Shown here: piece after piece, positions 55,939-64,000 of the stretch | Layout of the letters: each line of letters opens with the position of its first letter | How positions within the stretch are numbered: the stretch's first letter is position 1 | Assembly: GCF_014207435.1 (NCBI RefSeq) | Contig: NZ_JACHGH010000001.1 | Location: 186,001-250,000, forward strand | From: Salirhabdus euzebyi | Lineage (GTDB): Bacteria > Bacillota > Bacilli > Bacillales > Alkalibacillaceae | DNA length: 64,000 nt | Reading direction: 5' to 3' | Made by a program: the position numbers and the translations under genes | Notes under the pieces: generated by a model | Database searches by the model: none | What the model was told of the DNA's origin: nothing | Seen by the model: only the letters and a program-made list of their open reading frames with translations

Positions 55939-56364
55939 TTAAGGAACAATTGTTACTGGACACGTCGCATTATGTAGAACGCTGTAGCTTACACTTCCTA
56001 AAACCGCTCTTTTAATTGGACCTAGTCCTCTATTACCCATAATAATCAATGTCGCGTTTATTTCTTTTGCTTCCTTGCAAATTTCTGTTCCTGGATCCCC
56101 AAGTCTCACTTTCTTACTTAGATGGACATCATCAGCTAGGTTCGCGTCAGAAAGTATGATGTCAAAAGCTTCTTGGCTAAGTTCCTCTTGGTATTCACGA
56201 ATCTGTTGTAGATTTACAAAACGTTTTACATTTGGTGAATGGTAGGTTGGTTGCACATTGAGAAGAACAAGTTCTACGTTCTGACCCTTGGTCATTGAAA
56301 GGGCTAATTGGAATGCCTTTTTGGAATGCTCGGAACCGTCAATAGCTACTAATAGTTTTTTCAT
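55939..56364 (-). CDS. Universal stress protein UspA family, second copy
   Basis: The 141-residue protein starts MKKLLVAIDGSEHSKKAF and has GNRGLGPIKRAVLGSVSYSVL, the ATP-binding G-2x-G-9x-G-S/T pattern. ATG 56364 is chosen, six bases after GGGAGTG; GTG 56373 abuts the site. It is monocistronic, unlike the Usp gene that follows the SulP transporter at 6039. General stress induction is expected for the family but no promoter is recognised. Confidence 0.88.
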   Translation of the reverse strand: MKKLLVAIDGSEHSKKAFQLALSMTKGQNVELVLLNVQPTYHSPNVKRFVNLQQIREYQEELSQEAFDIILSDANLADDVHLSKKVRLGDPGTEICKEAKEINATLIIMGNRGLGPIKRAVLGSVSYSVLHNATCPVTIVP

Positions 56365-56569
56365 GGTATTCACTCCCTAGTTTCTCGTGTTTTTCATTGT
56401 ATTTATACTTTCATTATAAATTGGTAAGCAGCTTTTTTTATGGTATAAAATGGTATATTTTGTGACACTATTTTCCTCGATAATGTACAGGTATAATGGA
56501 CTCGTACAAACAAAGTAATTATTTAACCTATTAGCTTGGTAGTTTAGAATTTTTGGAGGAGGGATTTCC

Positions 56570-57127
56570 CTGTTAACAACTCTTTATTTTGTGCGACATG
56601 CGCATTCCACTTATACACCAGATGAATTAGGGAGGCCGTTATCAGAAAGAGGCTTTTTAGATGCTCATGAAGTAACTGGATTACTACAAAACGAAAATAT
56701 TGACCATATTGTATCTAGTCCATATAAAAGAGCTATTCAAACCGTGGAAGGGCTTGCGAAATACGTAGATAAGAAAATAGAAATAGTAGACGGATATAAG
56801 GAAAGAAAGCTAGCTGAAGGGGCTGTTGAAAATTTTGATTTGGCTATAAAAAAGGTATGGAACGATTTTGACTTTGCGTGGGAGGGTGGAGAATCGAACC
56901 ATACGGCTCAAAAGAGGGGCGTCGATGCAATTGTACAACTCATAGATCAGTTTAATGGACAAAATATAGTTATAAGTACACATGGAAATATTATGGTGTT
57001 GATTATGAATTATTTTGATCCTCGTTATGATTTTTCATTTTGGGAACAACTAACAATGCCGGATATTTATAAGCTAACTTTTGATAGCACACAATTGATA
57101 GATGTTAGTCGAATATGGTCACCTTAA
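56570..57127 (+). CDS. Histidine phosphatase family protein, probable CTG start
   Basis: The catalytic RHAHS motif (His nucleophile) and the C-terminal STHGN with the second His define the phosphoglycerate mutase-like branch. The family normally opens with a beta strand reaching VRHA. GGAGGAGGG is followed by CTG TTA ACA ACT CTT TAT TTT GTG CGA, so a CTG start at 56570 gives the full strand (LTTLYFVRHAHS, 185 residues). GTG 56591 would lose it and lacks a spaced site. The substrate is unknown. It overlaps the next open frame, whose real start is 57160. Confidence 0.78.
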   Translation: MLTTLYFVRHAHSTYTPDELGRPLSERGFLDAHEVTGLLQNENIDHIVSSPYKRAIQTVEGLAKYVDKKIEIVDGYKERKLAEGAVENFDLAIKKVWNDFDFAWEGGESNHTAQKRGVDAIVQLIDQFNGQNIVISTHGNIMVLIMNYFDPRYDFSFWEQLTMPDIYKLTFDSTQLIDVSRIWSP

Positions 57128-57159
57128 CATTTGAATATTTCGCAAAAGGGGAAAAACAA

Positions 57160-57900
57160 ATGAGAAAAATAGCCATTATGACAGATATTCATGGAAATAG
57201 CGCTGCTCTTAAAGCGGTTTTAGCTGAAATTGAGCAGGACCCTGACATTGAACATACATATTGTTTAGGAGATCTAATTGGAATTGGGCATGAAACAAAT
57301 GAAGTATTAGAAATATTGTTTTCAAAAAAGCATCTATCTTTTGTAAGGGGAAATCATGATGAGGCTATTTTGGCTATCAAAAATGGTCTTGAACCACTAA
57401 GTAAAGGGGAAGAAAAGAAGCATCATGAATGGATTGCCTCACACATTAATCCAGATTATTTAACGAAATTATCACATATGCCACTGTCTCTTCGGTCTAA
57501 TATAAATGGAGTCGAGTTTCTTTTTGTACATTATCATATAAATGAGTCCAAAGAATTTCTTCCTATAGATCAATATCCATCTACGGAAAAACTAGATAAG
57601 CTTTATCAACATTCTCGTGCAAGCGTTATTTGTTTTGGACATCATCATGTTATTCATCATTTTAAGTCAAATCACAAGTTATATCTAAATCCAAGCTCAC
57701 TAGGATGTTCACATAAACCACTCGCGCCATACTGCGTGATTGAAGTGGGAGAAGAAGGGGGCATTCATGTCTCCTTTAAAGAGGTGCCATATGATAACAA
57801 AAATTTCTTCCTTTCGTTTTTACAAGCCAATGTGCCTGCCAAGCAATTTATTCTGGAGAATTTCTATGGTAATCAGCATCTGAAGTATATAAACGAATAA
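57160..57900 (+). CDS. Metallophosphoesterase, YfcE/symmetrical-type
   Basis: The 246-residue protein has the calcineurin-like metal motifs: DIHGN (residues 9-13), GDLIGIG, GNHDE, and FGHHH near residue 170. Two divalent metals (often manganese) are expected. The start is ATG 57160 behind AAAGGGG. Family members cut phosphodiesters such as cyclic nucleotides or diadenosine tetraphosphate. It follows the histidine phosphatase gene by 32 bases and may share its transcript. Confidence 0.85.
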   Translation: MRKIAIMTDIHGNSAALKAVLAEIEQDPDIEHTYCLGDLIGIGHETNEVLEILFSKKHLSFVRGNHDEAILAIKNGLEPLSKGEEKKHHEWIASHINPDYLTKLSHMPLSLRSNINGVEFLFVHYHINESKEFLPIDQYPSTEKLDKLYQHSRASVICFGHHHVIHHFKSNHKLYLNPSSLGCSHKPLAPYCVIEVGEEGGIHVSFKEVPYDNKNFFLSFLQANVPAKQFILENFYGNQHLKYINE

Positions 57901-57908
57901 ACGGGGAC

Positions 57909-57940
57909 AAAGAGTTACTCATAGAAGTGACTCTTTTTTT
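57909..57940 (+). terminator. Terminator after the metallophosphoesterase gene
   Basis: AAAGAGTTACT (57909-57919) pairs with AGTGACTCTTT (57926-57936), then Ts. Confidence 0.85.
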
Positions 57941-58029
57941 GTAATAACGGAATGAAAAAAATAGTTATTTTTTGGTTATTTAGTATCTTTTTACACATAC
58001 TAAGTGTGATTTCAGAAAGGAGAGATAAA

Positions 58030-58650
58030 ATGAAGAAACTGGTTGTTACATTTGGAACGGTTATTTTAATGTTGACACTGTTATTTCAAGTGAAAACTTC
58101 CGCGCAGACAGATACATACACGGTTCAGCCTGGAGATTCTTTGTGGAAGATTTCTGTACGTTATCAAATTGGTTTGTCGGAAATTATTAGTGCTAACCCT
58201 CAATTTAAGAACCCGAATTTAATTTATCCGGGGGATAAGGTCACGATTCCTCTTACCCAAGGAACACAATCAGTGGAGGAGCAGGTTGCGAAAATAACCA
58301 ATAATTATCGAGCACAAAATGGGTTGCCTGCTTTAACGTTTGATTGGCAGTTAGCCCGTGTGGCCCGTTATAAATCAGTTGATATGAGGGATCAAGGCTA
58401 CTTTGCCCATGACTCTCCAACGTACGGTTCACCATTTACAATGATTAAAAACTTTGGCATTTCCTACACACGTGCATCCGAAAATATTGCAGCTGGACAA
58501 CGAACTCCAGATGAAGTGGTTCGTTCTTGGATGAACAGCCCTGGACATAAGAAAAATATCCTTGATCCGAATGTAACACACATTGGTGTAGGGTATGCAA
58601 AAGGTGGAAGCTATGGCCATTATTGGACACAAATGTTTATTAAAAAGTAA
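58030..58650 (+). CDS. Secreted LysM-CAP protein (YkwD/SafA-like)
   Basis: The 206-residue protein starts at ATG 58030 behind AAAGGAGAG and has a signal peptide ending at TSAQ (about residue 24). A LysM domain (about 28-73, YTVQPGDSLWKISVRYQIG) binds cell wall or spore cortex glycan. A CAP/SCP domain (about 80-203, NNYRAQNGLPAL, YFAHDSP, ENIAAG, WMNSPGHKKNIL, GVGY) follows. Such proteins occur in spore coats (YkwD, SafA) and cell walls. A protease role for the CAP domain is unproven. Confidence 0.88.
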   Translation: MKKLVVTFGTVILMLTLLFQVKTSAQTDTYTVQPGDSLWKISVRYQIGLSEIISANPQFKNPNLIYPGDKVTIPLTQGTQSVEEQVAKITNNYRAQNGLPALTFDWQLARVARYKSVDMRDQGYFAHDSPTYGSPFTMIKNFGISYTRASENIAAGQRTPDEVVRSWMNSPGHKKNILDPNVTHIGVGYAKGGSYGHYWTQMFIKK

Positions 58651-58661
58651 GTAAATTATTC

Positions 58662-58696
58662 GGTCCTTGTTTTAAAAACAAGGGCCATTATTTTGT
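58662..58696 (+). terminator. Terminator after the LysM-CAP gene
   Basis: GGTCCTTGTTTT (58662-58673) pairs with AAAACAAGGGCC (58675-58686, one wobble). Confidence 0.8.
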
Positions 58697-58761
58697 TTTT
58701 TGGATGATTTAGTCAATAAAGTGAAAACTAAAAAACAAAATAATGGTAGGGGTGTGATCGT

Positions 58762-59952
58762 ATGGATATTATTTTAGGGTTACTCGCTATTGGGGTTGTT
58801 TTAGGGATTGCTTTTTTTATGTCTAATGATAAAAAAAATATAAACTACATGGGAATCATGATAATGGTAGTTTTGCAACTAATCATTACCGCTTTTATGT
58901 TTAACACAGATGTTGGTAGGTTTATTATTAACAAAATTTCAGCAGGATTTAACAAGTTAATTGCATTTGGAGCAGAAGGTGTTTATTTCATTGTTGGGGG
59001 AGTTGCGCGTAATGAAGGGGAAGGCATTTTCTTTTTTGACGTACTACTGTTAATCATTTTCTTTTCGACTATTTTGTCTGTATTGACCTACTTGCGAATT
59101 TTACCAATTATTATTAAATATGTCGGAGGATGGTTATCTAAAATTACTGGATTACCGAGAGTGGAATCCTTTAATGCAGTTAATAGTATATTTTTTGGTC
59201 AATCCGAGGCACTAATAGCAATCAAAACACAGTTTCACTATTTGGATAGAAATCGTTTATATATTGTAAGTGCTTCCGCAATGGGATCTGTATCGGCTTC
59301 AATTGTTGGAGCTTATATGCAAATGATTCCTCCACAGTTTGTATTAGTTGCACTTCCATTAAATATGTTTAGTGCCCTTATCATTGCTTCTATTATTGCC
59401 CCAGTAAGAGTGAAAAAGGAAGAAGACCGAGTGGATGTAAAAAATGTGGCGAATGCAAGAAGTGTGTTTGAAGCGATGGGAAATGGGGCGTTAGATGGGG
59501 GGAAAATTGCTTTAATTGTAGCTACTATGCTAGTTGCTTTTATTGCTTCCTTAGCATTAGTAAACTGGATGATTCAGTTAGTGTTCGCAGGGACAACATT
59601 ACAGCAAATTCTCGGGTTTATCCTTGCACCAATTGGGATCTTAATGGGAATTGCTCCGAATGAAGTGATGGAAGCGGGAAGTATTATGGGTACCAAAATT
59701 GTAACAAACGAATTCGTGGCAATGCTAGATTTTCAAGATCTAATTCCAAATTTAAGTGAGAAAACGGTAGGGATTGTATCCGTATTTTTAACAAGCTTTG
59801 CTAATTTTTCATCTATTGGAATTATCGCAGGTACGGTGCAAGCGATTGATAATGAAAAAGGAAAGGCCGTTTCGCAATTTGGCATGAAGCTATTAATAGG
59901 TGCAACACTAGCCTCCATTTTATCTGCTACTATAGCGGGATTATTTCTGTAA
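58762..59952 (+). CDS. Nucleoside transporter, NupC family
   Basis: The 396-residue protein is a concentrative nucleoside transporter with about eight to ten hydrophobic segments. The pattern VESFNAVNSIFFGQSEALIAIK is the first nucleoside-binding loop, and GIAPNEVMEAGSIMGTKIVTNEFVA the second, with the conserved Glu and Asn. FANFSSIGIIAGTV follows, all typical of NupC. It takes up pyrimidine or purine nucleosides with protons or sodium. AGGGGTG precedes the ATG. No regulator is adjacent. Confidence 0.93.
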   Translation: MDIILGLLAIGVVLGIAFFMSNDKKNINYMGIMIMVVLQLIITAFMFNTDVGRFIINKISAGFNKLIAFGAEGVYFIVGGVARNEGEGIFFFDVLLLIIFFSTILSVLTYLRILPIIIKYVGGWLSKITGLPRVESFNAVNSIFFGQSEALIAIKTQFHYLDRNRLYIVSASAMGSVSASIVGAYMQMIPPQFVLVALPLNMFSALIIASIIAPVRVKKEEDRVDVKNVANARSVFEAMGNGALDGGKIALIVATMLVAFIASLALVNWMIQLVFAGTTLQQILGFILAPIGILMGIAPNEVMEAGSIMGTKIVTNEFVAMLDFQDLIPNLSEKTVGIVSVFLTSFANFSSIGIIAGTVQAIDNEKGKAVSQFGMKLLIGATLASILSATIAGLFL

Positions 59953-60099
59953 ACTTTTCAGCTTTGGCCTGACATAATATGAAAGCGTTGTACATATATT
60001 AATATGTTATTTGTACAGGAATATTTAGGGAAAGCGTGCATAGAATGACCACATAGATTGTTTTTCAACATTGTATTTACAAGGAGAGGATGAAGCTTT

Positions 60100-61947
60100 T
60101 TGTGTGGTATTACTGGTTTAGTTAATTGGAAAAAAGACTTAGAAACAGAGAGAGAATTTCTTCAAAAAATGACAGATACATTAACAAAAAGAGGCCCCGA
60201 TGATACACAGATTTGGGTTAATAGACATATTGGATTTGGTCATAAAAGATTAGCTGTTGTCGATCTAGAAGGTGGCATTCAGCCGATGAGTCGAGAGAAA
60301 AATGGGTATACTTACACAATTGCTTATAATGGTGAACTATACAACACAGATGAAATCCGACAAGAGCTTCTGAAAAGAGGATATCGATTTACAACCACTT
60401 CTGATACCGAGGTGTTACTCGTTTCCTACATGGAATGGGGAGAAAACTGTGTAGACCATTTAAATGGGATATATGCTTTTGGGGTGTGGGATGAAAAAAA
60501 GGAACAGCTTTTTATGTCCAGGGATCGATTAGGAGTCAAGCCACTTTTTTATATGAGCGACAACGAAAAATTTGTTTTCGGCTCTGAGTTGAAAGCAATA
60601 TTAGCACATCCAGATAGTAAGGCAGAGGTTGATCGTGACGGTTTATCTGAAATATTTGGATTGGGTCCTTCTAGGACACCAGGTCATGGAATTTTTAAAG
60701 GATGTAAAGAGTTAAGAGCAGGGCACTCCCTTACTTTTTCAAGGGATGGATTAAAGGTATGGCGCTACTGGAATGTAGAAAGTAATGTTCATACTGACTC
60801 TGTCGATGAAACAGCAGAGAACGTAAGAGAATTGTTTTTAGATGCTGTTCAGCGCCAGCTTGTAGCCGATGTACCTTTATCTACGTTTCTATCTGGAGGT
60901 CTTGATTCAAGTGGGATTACAGCAATTGCTGCCAATCATTACAAAGAAACAGGTAAAGGGGCATTAACGACATTCTCCATTGACTATGAAGGTAATGATA
61001 AACATTTTGAGGCGAGTAAATTTCAACCATCCAGTGATGGACCTTGGATTGAGAAAATGGCCAATCATTTTTCCACCAATCATCATAATGAAATTATTTC
61101 TGGTTTTGAACTGGCTGATACATTAAAAGAAGCGGTCGTTTTAAGGGATCAACCAGGAATGGCTGACATTGATTCTTCCCTGCTTTGGTTTTGCCGACGA
61201 ATTAAACAACATACTACTGTGAGTTTATCGGGTGAGTGTGCCGACGAAATATTTGGTGGGTACCCTTGGTTCCATCAACCAAATGAATCTTCTAATGTAG
61301 GATTTCCTTGGATGAGGTCACTTGATTCTCGTAATGATTTACTTCATCCAGAATGGGAAAAGAAATTAAACCTAAAAGAATACGTCTATAATCGCTATAA
61401 AGAAACAATTGAGGAAACGCCAAGATTGGAAGGAGAAAGGGAGGAAGATGCACGGCGTAGGGAATTGTTTTATTTGAATATGCATTGGTTTATGGCCCAA
61501 TTACTAGACCGAAAAGATCGTATGAGTATGGGTGCTAGTATAGAAGTGAGGGTCCCTTTTGCAGATCATAGATTAGTAGAATATGTGTGGAATATTCCTT
61601 GGGAAATGAAAAATTTACAAGGTAGGGAAAAAGGTATTTTAAGAAAAGCTCTAGAGGGTATTTTGCCTGATGATGTACTTTATCGTAAAAAGAATCCGTA
61701 TCCAAAAACCTTTCAACCTGAGTACACAAAGCAGGTTGTCGATTGGATGAACGAAATAGTAGCTGATTCTAACTCTCCTTTATTTGATTTTATGGATAGG
61801 AAAAAAATAAAAGCTATTGTAGATTCAGAGGGTAAAGAATTTAAAGATCCTTGGTATGGTCAGTTAATGAAAGGCCCTCAGTTGATAGCTCACCTTTGTC
61901 AAATTGATTATTGGTTGAGGACGTATAACGTTAAAGTCAGTGAATAA
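60100..61947 (+). CDS. asnO: Asparagine synthetase (glutamine-hydrolysing), AsnO-like
   Basis: The 615-residue enzyme has the N-terminal glutaminase domain with nucleophile Cys2 (MCGITGLVN) after Met removal. It has RGPDD, YNGELYN and the C-terminal synthetase domain with the PP-loop LSGGLDSSGI (about residues 265-274). Length agrees with B. subtilis AsnO (YisO), which matters in sporulation; AsnB and AsnH paralogues differ in length. The start is TTG 60100, nine bases after AAGGAGAGGA. The paralogue choice is tentative. Confidence 0.85.
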   Translation: MCGITGLVNWKKDLETEREFLQKMTDTLTKRGPDDTQIWVNRHIGFGHKRLAVVDLEGGIQPMSREKNGYTYTIAYNGELYNTDEIRQELLKRGYRFTTTSDTEVLLVSYMEWGENCVDHLNGIYAFGVWDEKKEQLFMSRDRLGVKPLFYMSDNEKFVFGSELKAILAHPDSKAEVDRDGLSEIFGLGPSRTPGHGIFKGCKELRAGHSLTFSRDGLKVWRYWNVESNVHTDSVDETAENVRELFLDAVQRQLVADVPLSTFLSGGLDSSGITAIAANHYKETGKGALTTFSIDYEGNDKHFEASKFQPSSDGPWIEKMANHFSTNHHNEIISGFELADTLKEAVVLRDQPGMADIDSSLLWFCRRIKQHTTVSLSGECADEIFGGYPWFHQPNESSNVGFPWMRSLDSRNDLLHPEWEKKLNLKEYVYNRYKETIEETPRLEGEREEDARRRELFYLNMHWFMAQLLDRKDRMSMGASIEVRVPFADHRLVEYVWNIPWEMKNLQGREKGILRKALEGILPDDVLYRKKNPYPKTFQPEYTKQVVDWMNEIVADSNSPLFDFMDRKKIKAIVDSEGKEFKDPWYGQLMKGPQLIAHLCQIDYWLRTYNVKVSE

Positions 61948-61997
61948 GGCAAAGCTTTATAGCCATTCCAATGAGGCGAAGAACGTAAAAATAATAC

Positions 61998-62037
61998 AAA
62001 AAGCAGTCAAAATGTTAATGGTTTTGACTGCTTTTTT
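61998..62037. terminator. Terminator between asnO and the FNT gene
   Basis: AAAAAGCAGTCAAAA pairs with TTTTGACTGCTTTTT at the convergent junction. Confidence 0.88.
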
Positions 62038-62812
62038 CCTTTATATAAGACTTATTAGCATAAAAATACATCCAGGCCATAAACCCTCCACCACCAATGA
62101 GATTTCCGATTGTAACGGGTATTAAATTGTGTATGATCCCGCTTAATGTTACCGAATCCGGATGATTGATGACAAAAGAAATAGCGAAAGTACACATGTT
62201 TGCAATACTGTGTTCGTATCCAGAAATAAAAAAACAAAATACTAAAAAAATCATAATAAATATTTTCGTTCCATCTCCTTGAAGTCCCACAGGAAGAAAA
62301 AAAGCAAGACAAACAAGCCAATTACAAAGAATACCTCTAAAAAATAATTCGGTTGTTGATATTTGGGTTTTGTTCTGAGCAATTGTTAATAAAAACCTAT
62401 TAACAGATTCATCTTGAAATAATCCTGTGAAGTAAATTAATACGGCAAAGAATATGGCACCAATTATATTACCTATGTAACTGTATGCCCACATTTGTCC
62501 AACAACAGCCCACTCCATCCTTTTGCGCAAGGCCGCATATGTATAGTAGAATGTATCCCCGGTAAATAAATCTCCACCACCATAAGCTATTAAGATAATA
62601 GCTACACCAAAGGTTATTGCTGCAATCGGATAGGTAAAAGGTGAGTGATCCATATAAAAGAAATTCCCGGTGCGAAAAGCAACAATTACGCCAAAACCGA
62701 TAAACATACTAGCTAATATTGCTCTTAATAAATAAATAATCGAACTACTTTGAAATGTATCACGACGGGACAAAGCTAATTTCTCAATTTTCGAGAGTGA
62801 TTCAGCTTCCAT
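62015..62812 (-). CDS. Formate/nitrite transporter family protein
   Basis: The 265-residue protein has six hydrophobic segments of the FNT fold. The conserved motifs are GGGDLFTGDTFY near the second and CNWLVCLAFFLP near the fourth, with the broken helix region SGYEHSIANM. Family members carry formate, nitrite or similar anions as pentamers. The nearest in bacilli is YwcJ, of uncertain substrate. The start ATG is at 62812 and the gene converges with asnO. Confidence 0.85.
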   Translation of the reverse strand: MEAESLSKIEKLALSRRDTFQSSSIIYLLRAILASMFIGFGVIVAFRTGNFFYMDHSPFTYPIAAITFGVAIILIAYGGGDLFTGDTFYYTYAALRKRMEWAVVGQMWAYSYIGNIIGAIFFAVLIYFTGLFQDESVNRFLLTIAQNKTQISTTELFFRGILCNWLVCLAFFLPVGLQGDGTKIFIMIFLVFCFFISGYEHSIANMCTFAISFVINHPDSVTLSGIIHNLIPVTIGNLIGGGGFMAWMYFYANKSYIKEKSSQNH

Positions 62813-63170
62813 TGTTCAATCACCACACCTAAGTTAATTGATTCAGAGTACCTCATAGAAACATAAAATCAATAAAATCACTATTGCTAATTTCGTACAA
62901 AAATTTCATGAACAGCTTTTCCTCCTCTAACTGTATATTGTGTTCTGACATTCTTAAGTTATTCTTTCGATAAAAGCCATCTTATTTAATATGATTATCA
63001 ATTGAGTAGATACACTAACGACATTTCACAATATTGTCTTCGAGAAAGTAGTTTAAAGCTTCGTTTATTTAGTGCGGTGAAATAATCATGCAAGTAAAAG
63101 TGTGTAGGGACGACAAAAATAGGTGGTTCTTAGAATGCCTAGTATTTTAGCATTCTTGAACCACCTATTT
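62813..63170. other. Intergenic region before the MATE gene
   Basis: Apart from the terminator at 63115-63172, no gene is seen. Confidence 0.5.
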
Positions 63171-63172
63171 TT
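63115..63172. terminator. Long hairpin terminator after the MATE gene
   Basis: About 22 paired bases (AAATAGGTGGTTC... with its complement GAACCACCTATTT) have A and T tracts on both sides. Confidence 0.88.
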
Positions 63173-64000
63173 AAAGGGTTTGCGCAACTTCTATTCTGTT
63201 TTTTCGTTGAATAAATAATAGACGGAACAGTAATGTTGTTGCACCTGCAGCCAATCCTACAATTAATCCAATCCAATATCCGAAAGGACCAAAGGCTGTA
63301 TAGTTGGCTAAAATGTATCCACTTGGTAATCCAATGACCCAGAAGGAGACAAAAGCCATAATGGTCGTTACATTCACATCTTTATAGCCACGTAATGCTC
63401 CTTGTATAGGTGCCCCAAACGCATCAGATAATTGAAAAAATATAGCGTAAATTATAAATTGGGATCCTAAATGAATAACCTGTTCGTTTTCCGTATAAAG
63501 TTTGATAATTTCCTGATCAAATATATACATAAAAGTCCCACCGAATACAGCCATCGTTAAAGCAGTAGAAATACCGATAATACTGTACTGCTTTGCGTGA
63601 TTAAACCTTTTTGCACCGACTTCATACCCAACTGCTATCGTTAGTGCCATCGCTATGCTTAAAGGCCCCATATAGAGTAATGCTTGGAAGTTCATTGCTG
63701 CTTGGTGAGCTGCTATAGTTTCTGTGTCGTATTGACTCATAAATAACGTAACTGCTGCAAAGATACTCGTTTCAAAAAAGATAGCAAAACCAATCGGAAT
63801 TCCAATTTTTAATTGCTCCCACCATGCTGATAAGGATGGTGGGGAATATTTTTGAAAAATAGAATATCCAGAAAATGGCCTAATTTTCAAAATGACGATT
63901 AGTGAAATAATCATACATATTAAATACGTTAATGATGATGCGACTCCAGCTCCTATACCACCTAAAGTGGGTGCACCGAATTTACCGAAAATAAACATAT
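63171..64000 (-). CDS. MATE-family efflux transporter, C-terminal part
   Basis: The gene enters from beyond the right edge; only its last 275 or so residues are visible of the usual 440-460. The visible part has about eight hydrophobic segments and family patterns such as [50 protein letters not shown] and [24 protein letters not shown] pumps export drugs or cations with sodium or protons. A long terminator follows. The substrate cannot be told. Confidence 0.88.
   Translation of the reverse strand, partial: MFIFGKFGAPTLGGIGAGVASSLTYLICMIISLIVILKIRPFSGYSIFQKYSPPSLSAWWEQLKIGIPIGFAIFFETSIFAAVTLFMSQYDTETIAAHQAAMNFQALLYMGPLSIAMALTIAVGYEVGAKRFNHAKQYSIIGISTALTMAVFGGTFMYIFDQEIIKLYTENEQVIHLGSQFIIYAIFFQLSDAFGAPIQGALRGYKDVNVTTIMAFVSFWVIGLPSGYILANYTAFGPFGYWIGLIVGLAAGATTLLFRLLFIQRKNRIEVAQTL

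Overview
The window is a low-GC, endospore-forming Bacillaceae chromosome. The evidence is Shine-Dalgarno-rich starts with many TTG/GTG codons, strong hairpin terminators, and sporulation or germination genes (cwlJ, prkA, yhbH, an Sda-like inhibitor, a possible asnO). I cannot fix the genus from the sequence. No rRNA, tRNA or CRISPR array was seen.

Layout. 1-10,281 is core chromosome: ABC-class ATPase (partial), queG, O6-methylguanine methyltransferase, an amidase, trmL, a ketopantoate reductase-like gene, a SulP/UspA pair, cwlJ, and a MarR gene with a WrbA-type quinone reductase that share MhqR-like operators. 10,282-26,720 is the gene for the sporulation AAA+ kinase/protease PrkA, cut in two by a 14,543-bp intervening element. 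26,880-41,392 holds small spore-type and regulatory genes, chrA, a lipoprotein, a cation/proton antiporter, a fused ABC permease, a chemoreceptor, a GGDEF/EAL protein and a YtkA-like lipoprotein. 41,489-46,366 holds a TPR-like membrane protein, arsR-arsB-arsC and mgtE. 46,973-64,000 holds odhAB, yhbH, a calcium P-type ATPase, UspA, two phosphatases, a LysM/CAP secreted protein, a nucleoside transporter, asparagine synthetase, an FNT channel and a partial MATE pump.

The main finding is the element inside prkA. The two prkA parts share a 12-bp direct repeat (11136-11147 and 25679-25690). Joining them there restores an in-frame 631-codon prkA, the length I know for B. subtilis PrkA. The circle junction would carry two 18-base arms, 17 of 18 complementary, symmetric around a GA dinucleotide, as expected of a serine-integrase attP. 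A large serine recombinase lies near the left end. This is the architecture of skin-type elements that are excised in the mother cell during sporulation. I know of no described prkA case.

The element carries no phage structural genes. Its cargo includes a selenium-looking module: a LysR regulator with an ACR3/BASS-like transporter on one strand, and on the other a selD whose catalytic Cys position is an in-frame TGA followed by a SECIS-like hairpin, then a DsrE-like protein and an MFS transporter. It also has an Mrr-type nuclease, two uncharacterised genes that follow it, and several broken or very small genes.
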